A DNA stretch of 64,000 bases from Pelolinea submarina. GTDB lineage: Bacteria > Chloroflexota > Anaerolineae > Anaerolineales > Anaerolineaceae. The notes under the pieces were generated by a model. The model did no database searches. It had not been told where the DNA came from and saw only the letters and a list, made by a program, of their open reading frames with translations. Position 1 is the first letter of the stretch. Every line of letters starts with the position of its first letter. The stretch is taken from assembly GCF_003966975.1 (NCBI RefSeq), contig NZ_AP018437.1, positions 2,356,001 to 2,420,000 on the forward strand, read 5' to 3'. Shown here piece after piece: positions 20,780 to 28,971 of the stretch. The position numbers and the translations under genes were made by a program.

Positions 20780-21196
20780 ATGACTGAAATACAAACGGAC
20801 TCACTAACGGAAAAGAAAAAAACTGGCGCGATCATCGCGGCCGTTGTTTTGGTCGTCCTGCTGATCGGCTTAGTTATCGGCATTATCGCCCTTGCCCAAC
20901 CATCGGCAGATACCGGAAAAGTTCGGGATATCTTTATCATCGTCCTGGCGGTTGAATCGTTGCTGCTGGGTGTAGCGTTGGTGATCCTGGTGATTCAATT
21001 AGCTGTTCTGACCAATTTGATCCAGAATGAGGTCAAACCCATCCTGGATTCCACAAAAGAAGCGGTAAGCACAGTCAAAGGGACCAGCAAATTTATTTCC
21101 GATAAAGCAGTTGCCCCCATCATCACTGTAAGCAGTTTTGTAGCTGGCTCGAGAAAGTTGTTTGAGATAATCGGTTTTATTAAAAGAAAAGATTAG
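20780..21196 (+). CDS. Small membrane protein, two transmembrane segments, unknown function
   Basis: 138 residues. A short charged N-terminus is followed by two strongly hydrophobic spans (about 16-37 and 51-80), then an amphipathic region (EVKPILDSTKEAVSTVKGTSKFISDKAVAPII) reminiscent of DUF948-like proteins. No catalytic motif is recognisable. It is preceded by a good promoter and followed 29 bases later by a YtxH-domain gene; the pair of a membrane anchor protein and a YtxH protein is often seen in cell-envelope stress loci (inference). Confidence 0.75.
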   Translation: MTEIQTDSLTEKKKTGAIIAAVVLVVLLIGLVIGIIALAQPSADTGKVRDIFIIVLAVESLLLGVALVILVIQLAVLTNLIQNEVKPILDSTKEAVSTVKGTSKFISDKAVAPIITVSSFVAGSRKLFEIIGFIKRKD

Positions 21197-21225
21197 CGTA
21201 TTATCCTGAAAGGAGAAAAATACAA

Positions 21226-21591
21226 ATGTCAGACCATGATGATTTTGGAGCATTCTTAGTAGGTTTTTTGGTTGGAGGTCTCTCCGGCGCGATTACGGCG
21301 CTGTTGCTCGCTCCCCAATCCGGTGAGGAAACCCGCACCATGATTAAAGATCGGAGCATTGAACTTCGCGACCAGGCTTCCGCTACTGTTGAGGAATCTA
21401 TCGACAAAGCAGAAAAAGCCGCCAATGACGCGATAAAGAAAGCGGAAACGCTGCTTGAACAGGCCAAAACCAAAGCGGCTGAAGTCGCCGAACAGGGCCA
21501 GGTTGTTTTAGAAGATACCAAAGCCAAAGCCGCGAAAACAGTAAAATCAGCCACAAAAGGCGATAAAGGCGAAGCTTCCACCAAAGCCTAA
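21226..21591 (+). CDS. YtxH domain-containing protein
   Basis: 121 residues. An N-terminal glycine-rich hydrophobic segment (FLVGFLVGGLSGAITALLLAPQSGEETR) is the YtxH hallmark, including the LLxAPxSGxETR motif. The rest is a Lys/Ala/Glu-rich coiled coil of about 80 residues. YtxH proteins are general-stress associated and of unknown mechanism. Strong ribosome binding site AAAGGAG. Cotranscribed with the preceding small membrane protein. Confidence 0.85.
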   Translation: MSDHDDFGAFLVGFLVGGLSGAITALLLAPQSGEETRTMIKDRSIELRDQASATVEESIDKAEKAANDAIKKAETLLEQAKTKAAEVAEQGQVVLEDTKAKAAKTVKSATKGDKGEASTKA

Positions 21592-21620
21592 GTTACTGTT
21601 TTCTGCAAAGAAACATATAT

Positions 21621-21652
21621 AAATCAGCGGTTGATTGCTCAACTGCTGATTT
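21621..21652 (+). terminator. Possible terminator after the YtxH gene
   Basis: Inverted repeat AAATCAGC.GTTGA / TCAAC.GCTGATTT with a four-base loop, 30 bases after the YtxH stop. The trailing T-run is poor (TTCGTTT). It overlaps the last codons of the convergent nnr gene. Confidence 0.4.
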
Positions 21653-23249
21653 CGTTTAATACCTGTGGCAGTTGTGCAATCACATCCCCGGCCATCACGC
21701 TGGCTTCGCTGCCCAATTGGCGCGCAGCCTTGATGCCTGCTCTGGCGTGCAGCCATGCTGCCGTTTTCGCCGCGGTGTAGGGTTCTAAACCCTGTGCGAT
21801 CAATCCCGTGATCATGCCGGCTAACACGTCTCCTGTACCCGCTGTGGCCAATGCAGAAGTGGCCATGGGAATGATGGCAACCTCGCCCGCCGGGTTTGCT
21901 ACAATGGTCATTGCTCCTTTTAAAACCAGCACATGTCCCCAGCGTTGCGCGTACTCCCGTGCAATTGCTTCACGGTCGGCTTGAATTTTTGCAATACTCA
22001 ACCCGCTCATAACCGCCATCTCGCCCGGATGCGGTGTTAGGACGGCCGTTTGGATTTTATCCTGCCAATTCTCAATCTGTGCCAACAGTTTTAACCCGTC
22101 CGCGTCAATCACCAGCGCAGGCAATTTCCTGGATGCGTTTTTTAATTCGTGTTCTTCGGGTACAAATCCGAGGGGAGAAGCATTTCCTTTCCCTTTCTGC
22201 AGGTTTAATAAATCCTCCAGGAATTCTTTTGTTTCATTTTCCAATCCCCAACCCGGCCCTATCAGGAGCGCATTTACTCGTTCCAGATTCTTCCAAACCA
22301 CCTTGGCCGCTTCGCTGTTGATAACCCCACTCGTATGCGGCAGGATTAACCAGGTAGCTTCCGGCAGCTGCCCTGCCAGTGTGTCGTAAATGGACCCGGG
22401 AACACCCACGCGCACCAGGCCTGTACCCATGCGGTAAGCTGCCCGAGCAGCCAGCAATGCCGCCCCGCAATAGTTCACCGACCCGGCTGCGATCAGGCAG
22501 GTGCCGTAAGTACCCTTATGGCTGTCGGCCGGCCGTTCAGGCAGGTTTTCCACTGCCATCCGGGCATCCATTACATCTACATCCGCCTCCGCCCAAGCCG
22601 GCAGGTTGTCCCCCAAGCCGATGCCCACGGCGTATATCTCTCCCGCCAAGCCTAAAGCCGGCTGTTTCAATAAGCCTGCTTTGATTGCCGCCATGCAAAC
22701 TGTCAGGTCAGCCCGCAGGCATTCCTTGGCCGCCTTTCCGCTATCGCAATCCACTCCGGAAGGACAATCCACCGCAACTACTGGCGGTAAATCCTTTATT
22801 TCTTTTAAAACGGCTAAAGCATGCTGGATATCTCCTTTTAAGGGCAGTCGAATACCTGTGCCCAGCACGCCATCCATAATCAGGTCGGCTTGTAACGCAT
22901 GTTGTCGTAATTTCTCAAAATCATGGTCCTCATTGACGCCCAGAACCTGACCGCCCGCTTTGCGATAATCCGTCAAAAGTGCTTCATCCCCCACGCGTTC
23001 TTTCAGCAGATATGCTTGTGTCTGCCAACCCCATTCCGCCAGGTAGCGCAGCGCGATCAGGCAGTCGCCTCCGTTATTGCCGGATCCTACCAGTCCCAAC
23101 ACACTGCACGTTGGCCGTCGGAAATACCGCCGGTGAACGGCCTGCGCCAATGCCAGACCGGCGTTGGCCATCATCTGATCGTAGCTCAACCCACTGGCAT
23201 CTGCCTGGCCTTCCAGGGCTTTCATTTGCGCGACACTCACCCGTTTCAT
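21639..23249 (-). CDS. nnr: Bifunctional NAD(P)H-hydrate epimerase / ADP-dependent dehydratase
   Basis: 536 residues. The N-terminal YjeF epimerase domain has GSGNNGGDCLIALRYL and MDGVLGTG. The C-terminal ribokinase-fold dehydratase domain has KGTYGTCLIAAGS, VIDADGLKLL, LTPHPGEMAVM, VLKGAMTIVA and the catalytic ATAGTGDVLAGMI. The protein repairs damaged NAD(P)HX: the epimerase interconverts R and S forms and the dehydratase restores NAD(P)H at the cost of ADP. Good AGGAG ribosome binding site. Monocistronic, between convergent ytxH and a divergent membrane protein gene. Confidence 0.96.
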   Translation of the reverse strand: MKRVSVAQMKALEGQADASGLSYDQMMANAGLALAQAVHRRYFRRPTCSVLGLVGSGNNGGDCLIALRYLAEWGWQTQAYLLKERVGDEALLTDYRKAGGQVLGVNEDHDFEKLRQHALQADLIMDGVLGTGIRLPLKGDIQHALAVLKEIKDLPPVVAVDCPSGVDCDSGKAAKECLRADLTVCMAAIKAGLLKQPALGLAGEIYAVGIGLGDNLPAWAEADVDVMDARMAVENLPERPADSHKGTYGTCLIAAGSVNYCGAALLAARAAYRMGTGLVRVGVPGSIYDTLAGQLPEATWLILPHTSGVINSEAAKVVWKNLERVNALLIGPGWGLENETKEFLEDLLNLQKGKGNASPLGFVPEEHELKNASRKLPALVIDADGLKLLAQIENWQDKIQTAVLTPHPGEMAVMSGLSIAKIQADREAIAREYAQRWGHVLVLKGAMTIVANPAGEVAIIPMATSALATAGTGDVLAGMITGLIAQGLEPYTAAKTAAWLHARAGIKAARQLGSEASVMAGDVIAQLPQVLNEISS

Positions 23250-23309
23250 GCTGTTCTCCTGTATGCTTCTTTGAAATTATACCCGTCTGCCGGTAAGCAG
23301 TGCCTCGGT

Positions 23310-23315
23310 TATAAT
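23310..23315 (+). promoter_or_regulatory. -10 element implying a leaderless transcript
   Basis: TATAAT ends 7 bases before the ATG at 23323, which places the transcript start at or next to the start codon. No ribosome binding site is present. The context GGTTATAAT.GCCAGC matches the one before 12202. Confidence 0.55.
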
Positions 23316-23322
23316 TGCCAGC

Positions 23323-24876
23323 ATGCGACGTTATTTATATCTCGGGGTCTTTTTCGCCGGTTGTGCCAGCCTGGCAGTCGAAATGTCCGCTTCTCGATTA
23401 CTGGGCAACTACTACGGTTCCAGCAACCTGGTTTGGGCAATTATCATTGGGTTGATCCTCATCTACCTGTCCGTCGGTTACACCATCGGCGGTAAATGGG
23501 CCGACCGCTCGCCCGAATTTAGTACGTTCTTCACGATCCTTGCCTGGGCGTCTTTATTAATTGGCCTTGTACCTCTGGCCGCCCGCCCGATTTTGCGCAC
23601 GGCCAGCCAGGCCTTTGATAATATGCAGGTTGGCGTGATGGTTGGTGCTTTTATATCCGTTCTGGCGTTGTTCAGCCTGCCTGTAACCCTGCTCGGTACT
23701 GCTTCTCCTTTTGCAGTGCGCCTGGCCCTGCAGGAAAAGGAACACTCCGGCGTAGTTGTTGGCAAGATTTATACCCTCTCTACCCTTGGGTCCTTCCTGG
23801 GCACATTTCTGCCCGTCCTGCTGCTTATTCCAGCCATAGGTACCTATCGCACCTTTGTCGCCATCAGCGCCGGTTTAATGCTGGTCACGTTTTTTTGTCT
23901 GGCCATGACCGCCGGATTCAAGCCTGTTTTGAAACTGGCCTGGATGCCGCTGGTATTGGCTCTGGCTACATTCATCGGCCTGCGCGGCTTTGACAAGCAA
24001 GCCGAGGGTATCATCTACGAAGGAGAATCCGCATATAACTATATTCAGGTGCAGGAAATCAACGATTACCGCATGCTGCGCCTGAATGAAGGCCAGGGTA
24101 TTCATTCCATTTACCATCCCACGCGCGATAATTTCAACGGTTCCTGGGAACAGGTTTTGGTTGCGCCATATTTCAACACTGCCCCCATTTCTCCGGAGGA
24201 AGTCAGTGAAATTGCCCTTCTGGGTCTGGCCGCCGGCACCAGCGCCCGCGAAGCCTATCAGGTTTATCCGCAGGCTACCATCGATGGCTTTGAGATCGAC
24301 CCGGAAATCGTGTCGGTGGGGTACGACCTTTTTCACATGGATGTACCTTCATTGAATGTGTATATAGAGGATGCCCGTTGGGGCCTCAGCCATACCGACG
24401 CGCGCTATGACATCATCAGCATTGATGCCTACAAACCGCCCTATATCCCCTGGCATCTCACCACACAGGAATTCTTCCAGCAGACCTACGACCACCTCTC
24501 GGATAACGGTGCGCTGGTCATCAATGTCGCCCGCATTTTGGATAACCGCCGGCTGGTCGACTCGCTCTATACCACCATCCACGCTGTCTATCCTTCTGTT
24601 TATGTCGTGGATATCCCTGACACGCTCAATTCCATGATTTTCGCCACCCGCCAGCCCACTCAGGCGGACAATCTGATCGACAATTACATTGCTCTGAGTG
24701 AAAACCCCGACACCCCCAACCTGCTCCTGTCTACCCTGGAGACGGCCGTCCTGAATATCCAACCCGATCCCCCGGATGGCACGCTCTTCACCGATGATAA
24801 GGCGTCGGTGGAATGGATCACCAACGCGATGATTTTGGACGTTTTCCGCTCAAATCAAATCGAGGCATTTCAATGA
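23323..24876 (+). CDS. Fused membrane / spermidine synthase-like protein
   Basis: 517 residues. About seven transmembrane helices occupy the first 225 residues (MFS-like half-domain found in fused MFS/spermidine synthases), and a soluble SAM/dcSAM-type Rossmann domain follows: EIALLGLAAGTSAREAYQ, IDGFEIDPEIVSVG, YIEDARWGL and SIDAYKPPYIPWHLTT. Aminopropyl transfer is possible, but many such fusions have no proven substrate. The start lies 8 bases after a TATAAT with no ribosome binding site, suggesting a leaderless mRNA. The stop overlaps the next gene as ATGA. Confidence 0.88.
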   Translation: MRRYLYLGVFFAGCASLAVEMSASRLLGNYYGSSNLVWAIIIGLILIYLSVGYTIGGKWADRSPEFSTFFTILAWASLLIGLVPLAARPILRTASQAFDNMQVGVMVGAFISVLALFSLPVTLLGTASPFAVRLALQEKEHSGVVVGKIYTLSTLGSFLGTFLPVLLLIPAIGTYRTFVAISAGLMLVTFFCLAMTAGFKPVLKLAWMPLVLALATFIGLRGFDKQAEGIIYEGESAYNYIQVQEINDYRMLRLNEGQGIHSIYHPTRDNFNGSWEQVLVAPYFNTAPISPEEVSEIALLGLAAGTSAREAYQVYPQATIDGFEIDPEIVSVGYDLFHMDVPSLNVYIEDARWGLSHTDARYDIISIDAYKPPYIPWHLTTQEFFQQTYDHLSDNGALVINVARILDNRRLVDSLYTTIHAVYPSVYVVDIPDTLNSMIFATRQPTQADNLIDNYIALSENPDTPNLLLSTLETAVLNIQPDPPDGTLFTDDKASVEWITNAMILDVFRSNQIEAFQ

Positions 24877-25538
24877 AGTTACTTAAAAACACAGCCATAT
24901 TTTTATTGATTTTACTTTTCCCATTAATGGTGATTACATCTTCCATCCGTGTAGCGCTCACCCCGCTTTATATCAACGCAGAATATAATCTGCCCGGTTT
25001 TCCACCCGATGATTACGGCTTCACCACCGCTGACCGTTTGCAGTGGGGACAATACTCAATCGATTACTTGTTGGGCAAAGTCTCTCATACGGAATTCACC
25101 ACCCAAACCCTGCCGGACGGCAGCCCGCTTTTCAACGAGCGCGAAATCTCACATATGTTGGACGTGCGCAATCTGACCACGCCGGTGCTGCTGATTTGGA
25201 AAATCCTGGTGGCTTTCTTTGTCCTGACGCTGCTGCTCAGCCTGCTGGGCAAGTGGTCTGTTGATTACCTGAGAGCCCTCAATAACGGCGCCCGCCTGAC
25301 AATTCTACTGATCATCATGATCCTGTTTTCCGTCTGGCTGAACTTTGACCTGCTCTTTACCAAATTCCACCAGCTTTTCTTCACCGGCGACACATGGTTG
25401 TTCTACCTCAACGACAACCTTATCCGCCTCTTCCCCATGCGCTTCTGGCGCGATTTGTTCATCTTTATCGGCGGGCTCACCATTCTCGCCAGCCTGGTTC
25501 CCATCCTCCTCTGGCACCGCCGCTTGAAGAAAATGTAG
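24873..25538 (+). CDS. DUF1461 (TIGR01906-type) integral membrane protein
   Basis: 221 residues from the ATG that overlaps the previous stop (ATGA). One N-terminal membrane span, an extracytoplasmic loop with LPGFPPDDYGFTTADRLQWG and PLFNEREISHMLDVRNL, which are the conserved parts of this family, then three further membrane spans and a short basic tail. No enzymatic role is known for the family. Translationally coupled to the fused spermidine synthase-like gene, so the two may work together. Confidence 0.85.
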   Translation: MKLLKNTAIFLLILLFPLMVITSSIRVALTPLYINAEYNLPGFPPDDYGFTTADRLQWGQYSIDYLLGKVSHTEFTTQTLPDGSPLFNEREISHMLDVRNLTTPVLLIWKILVAFFVLTLLLSLLGKWSVDYLRALNNGARLTILLIIMILFSVWLNFDLLFTKFHQLFFTGDTWLFYLNDNLIRLFPMRFWRDLFIFIGGLTILASLVPILLWHRRLKKM

Positions 25539-25591
25539 TTCCCTTGTCATATCAACATTCCAATTCAGATTTGTATAAGTAATAACTGTAG

Positions 25592-25611
25592 GGCGGGATT
25601 AGAATCCCGCC
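25592..25611. repeat. Short GC-rich hairpin after the DUF1461 gene
   Basis: Eight-base perfect stem GGCGGGAT / ATCCCGCC with a four-base loop, 53 bases past the DUF1461 stop. It may act as a weak terminator or transcript stabiliser. It opens the gene-free interval 25539-26156, which also holds a long palindrome, a tandem duplication and a terminator, and no gene. Confidence 0.5.
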
Positions 25612-25700
25612 TTCAATATTTCCTTTTCAAAAAAAATAATCAAAAATCAAAACTACCCTTAATTTGGCGTGGATCGAAACACGTCCTACGAGAGTGAGAT

Positions 25701-25749
25701 TCCTTCCCTATTTCAGCCTCGCTGAAATGGGGAAGGCTAGGAAGGGGCA
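25701..25749. repeat. REP-like palindrome, copy 1
   Basis: CCTTCCC-T-A-TTTCAGC pairs with GCTGAAA-T-G-GGGAAGG around a three-base loop (25702-25736), giving a 16-bp stem with one G.T wobble. A G-rich tail ending GGAAGGGGC follows. Two further copies of the same design lie at 40901 and 41010. Confidence 0.7.
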
Positions 25750-25753
25750 TCTT

Positions 25754-26090
25754 TGTCCATCCGTGGTTAATATGCTAAAACCACTAACGCGATATTCGGG
25801 AAAAAAAGTAGCCGGCATTCCCATCTGTGTTTATCAATATAAGGAAGTTTTAAATAAAACACAGCCATCGAAATTCCCGCTTCACCTCGAATGCAATATC
25901 CATAGAAATATCTGTGTCCATCCGTGGTAAATATTCTAAAACCACTAATGCGATAATCGGAAAAAGAGTAGCCGGCATTCCCATCTGTGTTTATCAATAT
26001 AAGGAAGTTTTAAATAAAACACAGCCATCGAAATTCCCGCTTCTCCCCGAATGCAATATCCATAGAAATATCTGTGTCTATCTGTGGCAA
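25754..26090. repeat. Tandem duplication of a 160-161 bp non-coding unit
   Basis: Two near-identical units begin at 25754 and 25915, and a third start (TGTCTATCTGTGG) is seen at 26075. Each unit starts TGTCCATCCGTGG, contains AGTAGCCGGCATTCCCATC and ends in CATAGAAATATCTGTG. No ORF is conserved across the units in a way that suggests coding. A diverged copy lies at 58378-58499. The unit resembles the dispersed TCTGTGTCCATCTGTGG family seen in many environmental bacterial genomes. Confidence 0.8.
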
Positions 26091-26100
26091 AAAAAAGTTA

Positions 26101-26131
26101 AACAAAAAAAGCGCGGTTTTTATACCGCGCT
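26101..26131 (-). terminator. Intrinsic terminator of the ABC ATPase gene
   Basis: On the minus strand, 25 bases after the stop of the ATPase gene, AGCGCGGT pairs with ACCGCGCT across a six-base loop and is followed by a run of seven T. Confidence 0.8.
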
Positions 26132-26156
26132 CATTCTCTTTTCAATTGATTGAAAT

Positions 26157-27269
26157 CTACCGTACAGCTACCGGATTGTCCGGATGGTTTTCCGCATCAA
26201 AGATGTGCATCTTGCTCATATCAAAAGCCATTTTCACATTCTCGCCCAATTCATAGCGCGAGCGCGGATCGACGCGCGCCACCAAATCGTGGTCGCCGCT
26301 CATCAGGTAGACGTAAATCTCGTCGCCCATCAACTCCAGCAAGTCCACCTTGCATTCCACCTCGGCGGCTTGGATGCCGGAGGAGGAATATTCGGGGTTA
26401 TAAATATCTTCCGGCCGAATGCCAAAGACTACCTTCTTGCCGTCGTACGCTTCGTAGGTTTTGACCTTGTCCTTGGGAATTTCCAATTTGAATGTATCCG
26501 TGGCGACAAATAATTTTCCACCGGATTTTTCAAGTTTGGCCTGGAAGAAGTTCATGGCAGGCGAACCCATAAATCCGGCTACAAACTGGTTGGCCGGTTT
26601 ATCATACAGGTTCTGGGGAGTGTCCACTTGCTGCAGCACACCGTGGTTAATCACAGCGATACGTGTGCCCATGGTCATGGCTTCCACCTGGTCGTGGGTC
26701 ACGTAAATAAACGTGGTCTTCAAGCGCTTGTGCAGTTTGGTGATCTCTTTACGAGTCTGCACGCGCAGCTTGGCATCCAAGTTGGATAACGGTTCATCAA
26801 ACAGGAACACTTTTGGTTCACGCACAATGGCGCGCCCCACAGCAACACGCTGGCGCTGGCCGCCGGAAAGTTCGCGCGGTTTGCGGTTCAGCAGCATCTG
26901 GATATCGAGGATCTGCGCAGCTTCATCAACCCGCCGTTGGATCTCCTCTTTCGGCATCTTGCGCAATTTCAACCCGAAAGCCATATTCTCAAATACGGTC
27001 ATATGCGGGTAGAGTGCATAAGACTGGAATACCATCGCGATATCCCGATCCTTGGGTGGAATGTCGTTCACCACCTGATCGCCAATCATGATTTCACCGG
27101 AAGTAATTTCTTCCAGTCCGGCTAAACTCCGCAGAGCGGTTGTCTTGCCGCAGCCCGAAGGGCCCACCAATACCAAAAATTCCTTATCGTCAATGGTGAA
27201 ACTGAGATCATTGACAGCTATTACGTCGCCGAATTTCTTAACGACGTGGTTGAATGTTACACTTGCCAT
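26157..27269 (-). CDS. Sugar ABC transporter ATP-binding protein (MsmK/UgpC/MalK family)
   Basis: 370 residues from the ATG at 27269, chosen because GGAGG lies just upstream; an in-frame ATG at 27287 has no such site. Walker A GPSGCGKTT, Q-loop VFQSYALYPHM, signature LSGGQRQRVAVGRA, Walker B VFLFDEPLSNLD, H-loop THDQVEAM, and C-terminal TOBE/OB domains (GIRPEDI). This class energises carbohydrate importers and often serves several permeases. No permease or binding protein is adjacent, so it is probably a shared ATPase. The protein is cytoplasmic and membrane-associated. Confidence 0.93.
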   Translation of the reverse strand: MASVTFNHVVKKFGDVIAVNDLSFTIDDKEFLVLVGPSGCGKTTALRSLAGLEEITSGEIMIGDQVVNDIPPKDRDIAMVFQSYALYPHMTVFENMAFGLKLRKMPKEEIQRRVDEAAQILDIQMLLNRKPRELSGGQRQRVAVGRAIVREPKVFLFDEPLSNLDAKLRVQTRKEITKLHKRLKTTFIYVTHDQVEAMTMGTRIAVINHGVLQQVDTPQNLYDKPANQFVAGFMGSPAMNFFQAKLEKSGGKLFVATDTFKLEIPKDKVKTYEAYDGKKVVFGIRPEDIYNPEYSSSGIQAAEVECKVDLLELMGDEIYVYLMSGDHDLVARVDPRSRYELGENVKMAFDMSKMHIFDAENHPDNPVAVR

Positions 27270-27325
27270 GCTTTTCCTCCATTCCACAGAATATAGTGAC
27301 TTAATTATAGGTCAAATTTTGTAGA

Positions 27326-27360
27326 AGTAAAAAGAAGTGATGACAAATGTCATCACTTCT
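27326..27360 (-). terminator. Intrinsic terminator of the aminotransferase gene
   Basis: A perfect 13-bp inverted repeat AGAAGTGATGACA / TGTCATCACTTCT with a two-base centre (27333-27360), followed on the minus strand by TTTTTAC. It lies 25 bases beyond the aminotransferase stop. Confidence 0.8.
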
Positions 27361-27385
27361 TTCTGATTACGAGGAAAGCGTAGTG

Positions 27386-28492
27386 CTAGAAAGCTTTCAA
27401 GGCATCCACCACGCGGTCAATATCTGCTTCCGTGACCACCGGCGACATATGTCCAATGCGGAAAACGACGTCTTTCAAGTGTCCCAATCCGCCGCCAATT
27501 TGGATGTGATGTTCATTCAACAAATACTGGATAATTTCACCGCTCTTATGGCCCTCCGGCGCGTAAGCCGCGGTCAACACCGGGTTGAGCATCTCATCCG
27601 ACGTATAGGGTTCCATGCCGGCTTCCCGCAGTCCTTTGCGCAAGCGCAGCGCCAACGAACGATAACGCTGTATACGATTTTCAATCCCTTCCTCCATCAA
27701 CTGTTCCAGCGCGACCAGTAAGGCATTCACATTGTTGGTTGGCATGGTCACCGGGGTTGGGTGCCAATCCGCCCATTCCGTGCCATATTTGCGCCAGTTT
27801 TGCAGATTGGTATACCAGCTGTGGCCTTTATCAAAGGAACGGTCGATCGTTTTCCAGCCTTTTTGGCTGACTGAGACAGGTGCTAAACCGGGCAGCGCGC
27901 CCAGGCACTTTTGCGTAGCAGAGGCACAAATATCCACGTTCCAATCTTCCATGTCAAAGGGTATGCCGCCGAAAGAGGATACCGCGTCCACCAGGAAAAT
28001 CGCTTCGCTCGCTGCCACAATCGCGCCAATTTCCTTCACCGGGTTGAGCACAGTTGTGGATGTCTCGCCGTGCACCACCGACACCGCTTTGGCATCGGGG
28101 TTGGCATCCAAAGCTTTTTTAATAGCCTGCGGATCAAGCGGTTTGCCCCACTCGCCCGGTACTTCCACAATATTTAATCCGGCATTTTTAGCAACCTCGA
28201 TCAGCCGCCCACCGAAGAATCCATTGTTGCCAATGATGATTTTTTCGCCCCTCATCAGACTGCTGCTCATGGACGCGTCAATTGCGCAGGTGCCGGAACC
28301 AACCATTAAATAAACATCATAATTCTTGCCGGCGACATTGAATATTTGCCTGAGAATATCAATCACGCGTGCATACTTTTTTACCCACGCATCCCCATAA
28401 TGCGGTTCAACCGGCTCGCTGAGTGCAGCTAAAACTTTTGGATCAACTTCCACTGGACCCGGTATCATTAACTTCATCTGTGCTTGTTCCAT
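27386..28492 (-). CDS. Class V aminotransferase (alanine-glyoxylate / serine-pyruvate type)
   Basis: 368 residues. The N-terminal PGPVEVDPKVL motif is typical of the AGT/SPT group. The PLP lysine lies in SATQKCLGALPG, the cofactor Asp in FLVDAVSSFGG, and HGETST is present. It transfers amino groups between alanine or serine and an oxoacid such as glyoxylate or pyruvate; phosphonate or sulfur-linked members of the class also exist, so substrate is uncertain. Strong AAGGAG ribosome binding site just before the start. Monocistronic with its own terminator. Confidence 0.9.
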   Translation of the reverse strand: MEQAQMKLMIPGPVEVDPKVLAALSEPVEPHYGDAWVKKYARVIDILRQIFNVAGKNYDVYLMVGSGTCAIDASMSSSLMRGEKIIIGNNGFFGGRLIEVAKNAGLNIVEVPGEWGKPLDPQAIKKALDANPDAKAVSVVHGETSTTVLNPVKEIGAIVAASEAIFLVDAVSSFGGIPFDMEDWNVDICASATQKCLGALPGLAPVSVSQKGWKTIDRSFDKGHSWYTNLQNWRKYGTEWADWHPTPVTMPTNNVNALLVALEQLMEEGIENRIQRYRSLALRLRKGLREAGMEPYTSDEMLNPVLTAAYAPEGHKSGEIIQYLLNEHHIQIGGGLGHLKDVVFRIGHMSPVVTEADIDRVVDALKAF

Positions 28493-28569
28493 TTATTATC
28501 TCCTTTTCCTTTGGCAAAAATTGATATCTCCGTGCAAATCATCATTCCGCAATTTTGTTGATATTAAAA

Positions 28570-28797
28570 AAGAATCGGTGCTGGTACCGTTTGATTGAAA
28601 CGCTGGTTATCCAACACCGTCAGGGGTCTGAAGGGAAAACCCTTCCTGGTAAAGACCATCCCAAATATTATCCATTTTTGTATTAGGGGAATGTGGAGCC
28701 GGCTGAATACGACCCGCACATCCATAATTGTTATGGATATCCGATGTTCATATCCGAGATAGTTCCTGGACAGCAACATCGGATATGCTTTTTTTTG
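28570..28797 (+). ncRNA. Candidate structured RNA with three hairpins and a terminator
   Basis: Three hairpins follow one another on the plus strand. The first is 28576-28619 (CGGTG.TGG / CCA.CACCG, inner GTTT/AAAC). The second is 28625-28657 (GGTCTGAAGGG, AAAA loop, CCCTTC...AGACC). The third is about 28688-28723 (ATGTG / CACAT). Then comes a 12-bp stem ATATCCGATGTT / AACATCGGATAT (28737-28748 with 28775-28786) with eight T after it, i.e. an intrinsic terminator. CATATCCGA at 28749-28757 can pair with the same downstream arm, so two exclusive stems exist, as in a switch. No known class (T-box, SAM, TPP, FMN, cobalamin, glycine, 6S, SRP) was matched. The gene-free interval 28493-28971 holds this and a promoter for the exporter. 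Confidence 0.5.
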
Positions 28798-28926
28798 CGG
28801 CCGTTTGTTCACATTAATTCTGTAGTTCTTCACTGAGAACGCCCTGGTATAGTATTTTAATCATCATATTTTATCAACTCAATCATAATTCACCCAAGGA
28901 TAAACCTTAAATTTTGTCAGCTAAGT

Positions 28927-28932
28927 TATAAT
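28927..28932 (+). promoter_or_regulatory. -10 element upstream of the ABC exporter operon
   Basis: TATAAT 39 bases before the exporter start codon; no clear -35. It lies downstream of the candidate RNA terminator, so the exporter can be expressed independently of that RNA. Confidence 0.5.
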
Positions 28933-28971
28933 AACGTTCCTATCCAGCTTCTAACAATTAAAGGTTTATTT

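Noticed and set aside
25754-26090. CRISPR array
   Set aside because: Only two long near-identical units without spacers; this is a tandem duplication.
28564-28833. Minus-strand 89-codon ORF in the gap before the ABC exporter
   Set aside because: It coincides with the hairpins and terminator of the candidate RNA, has no ribosome binding site and no family resemblance.
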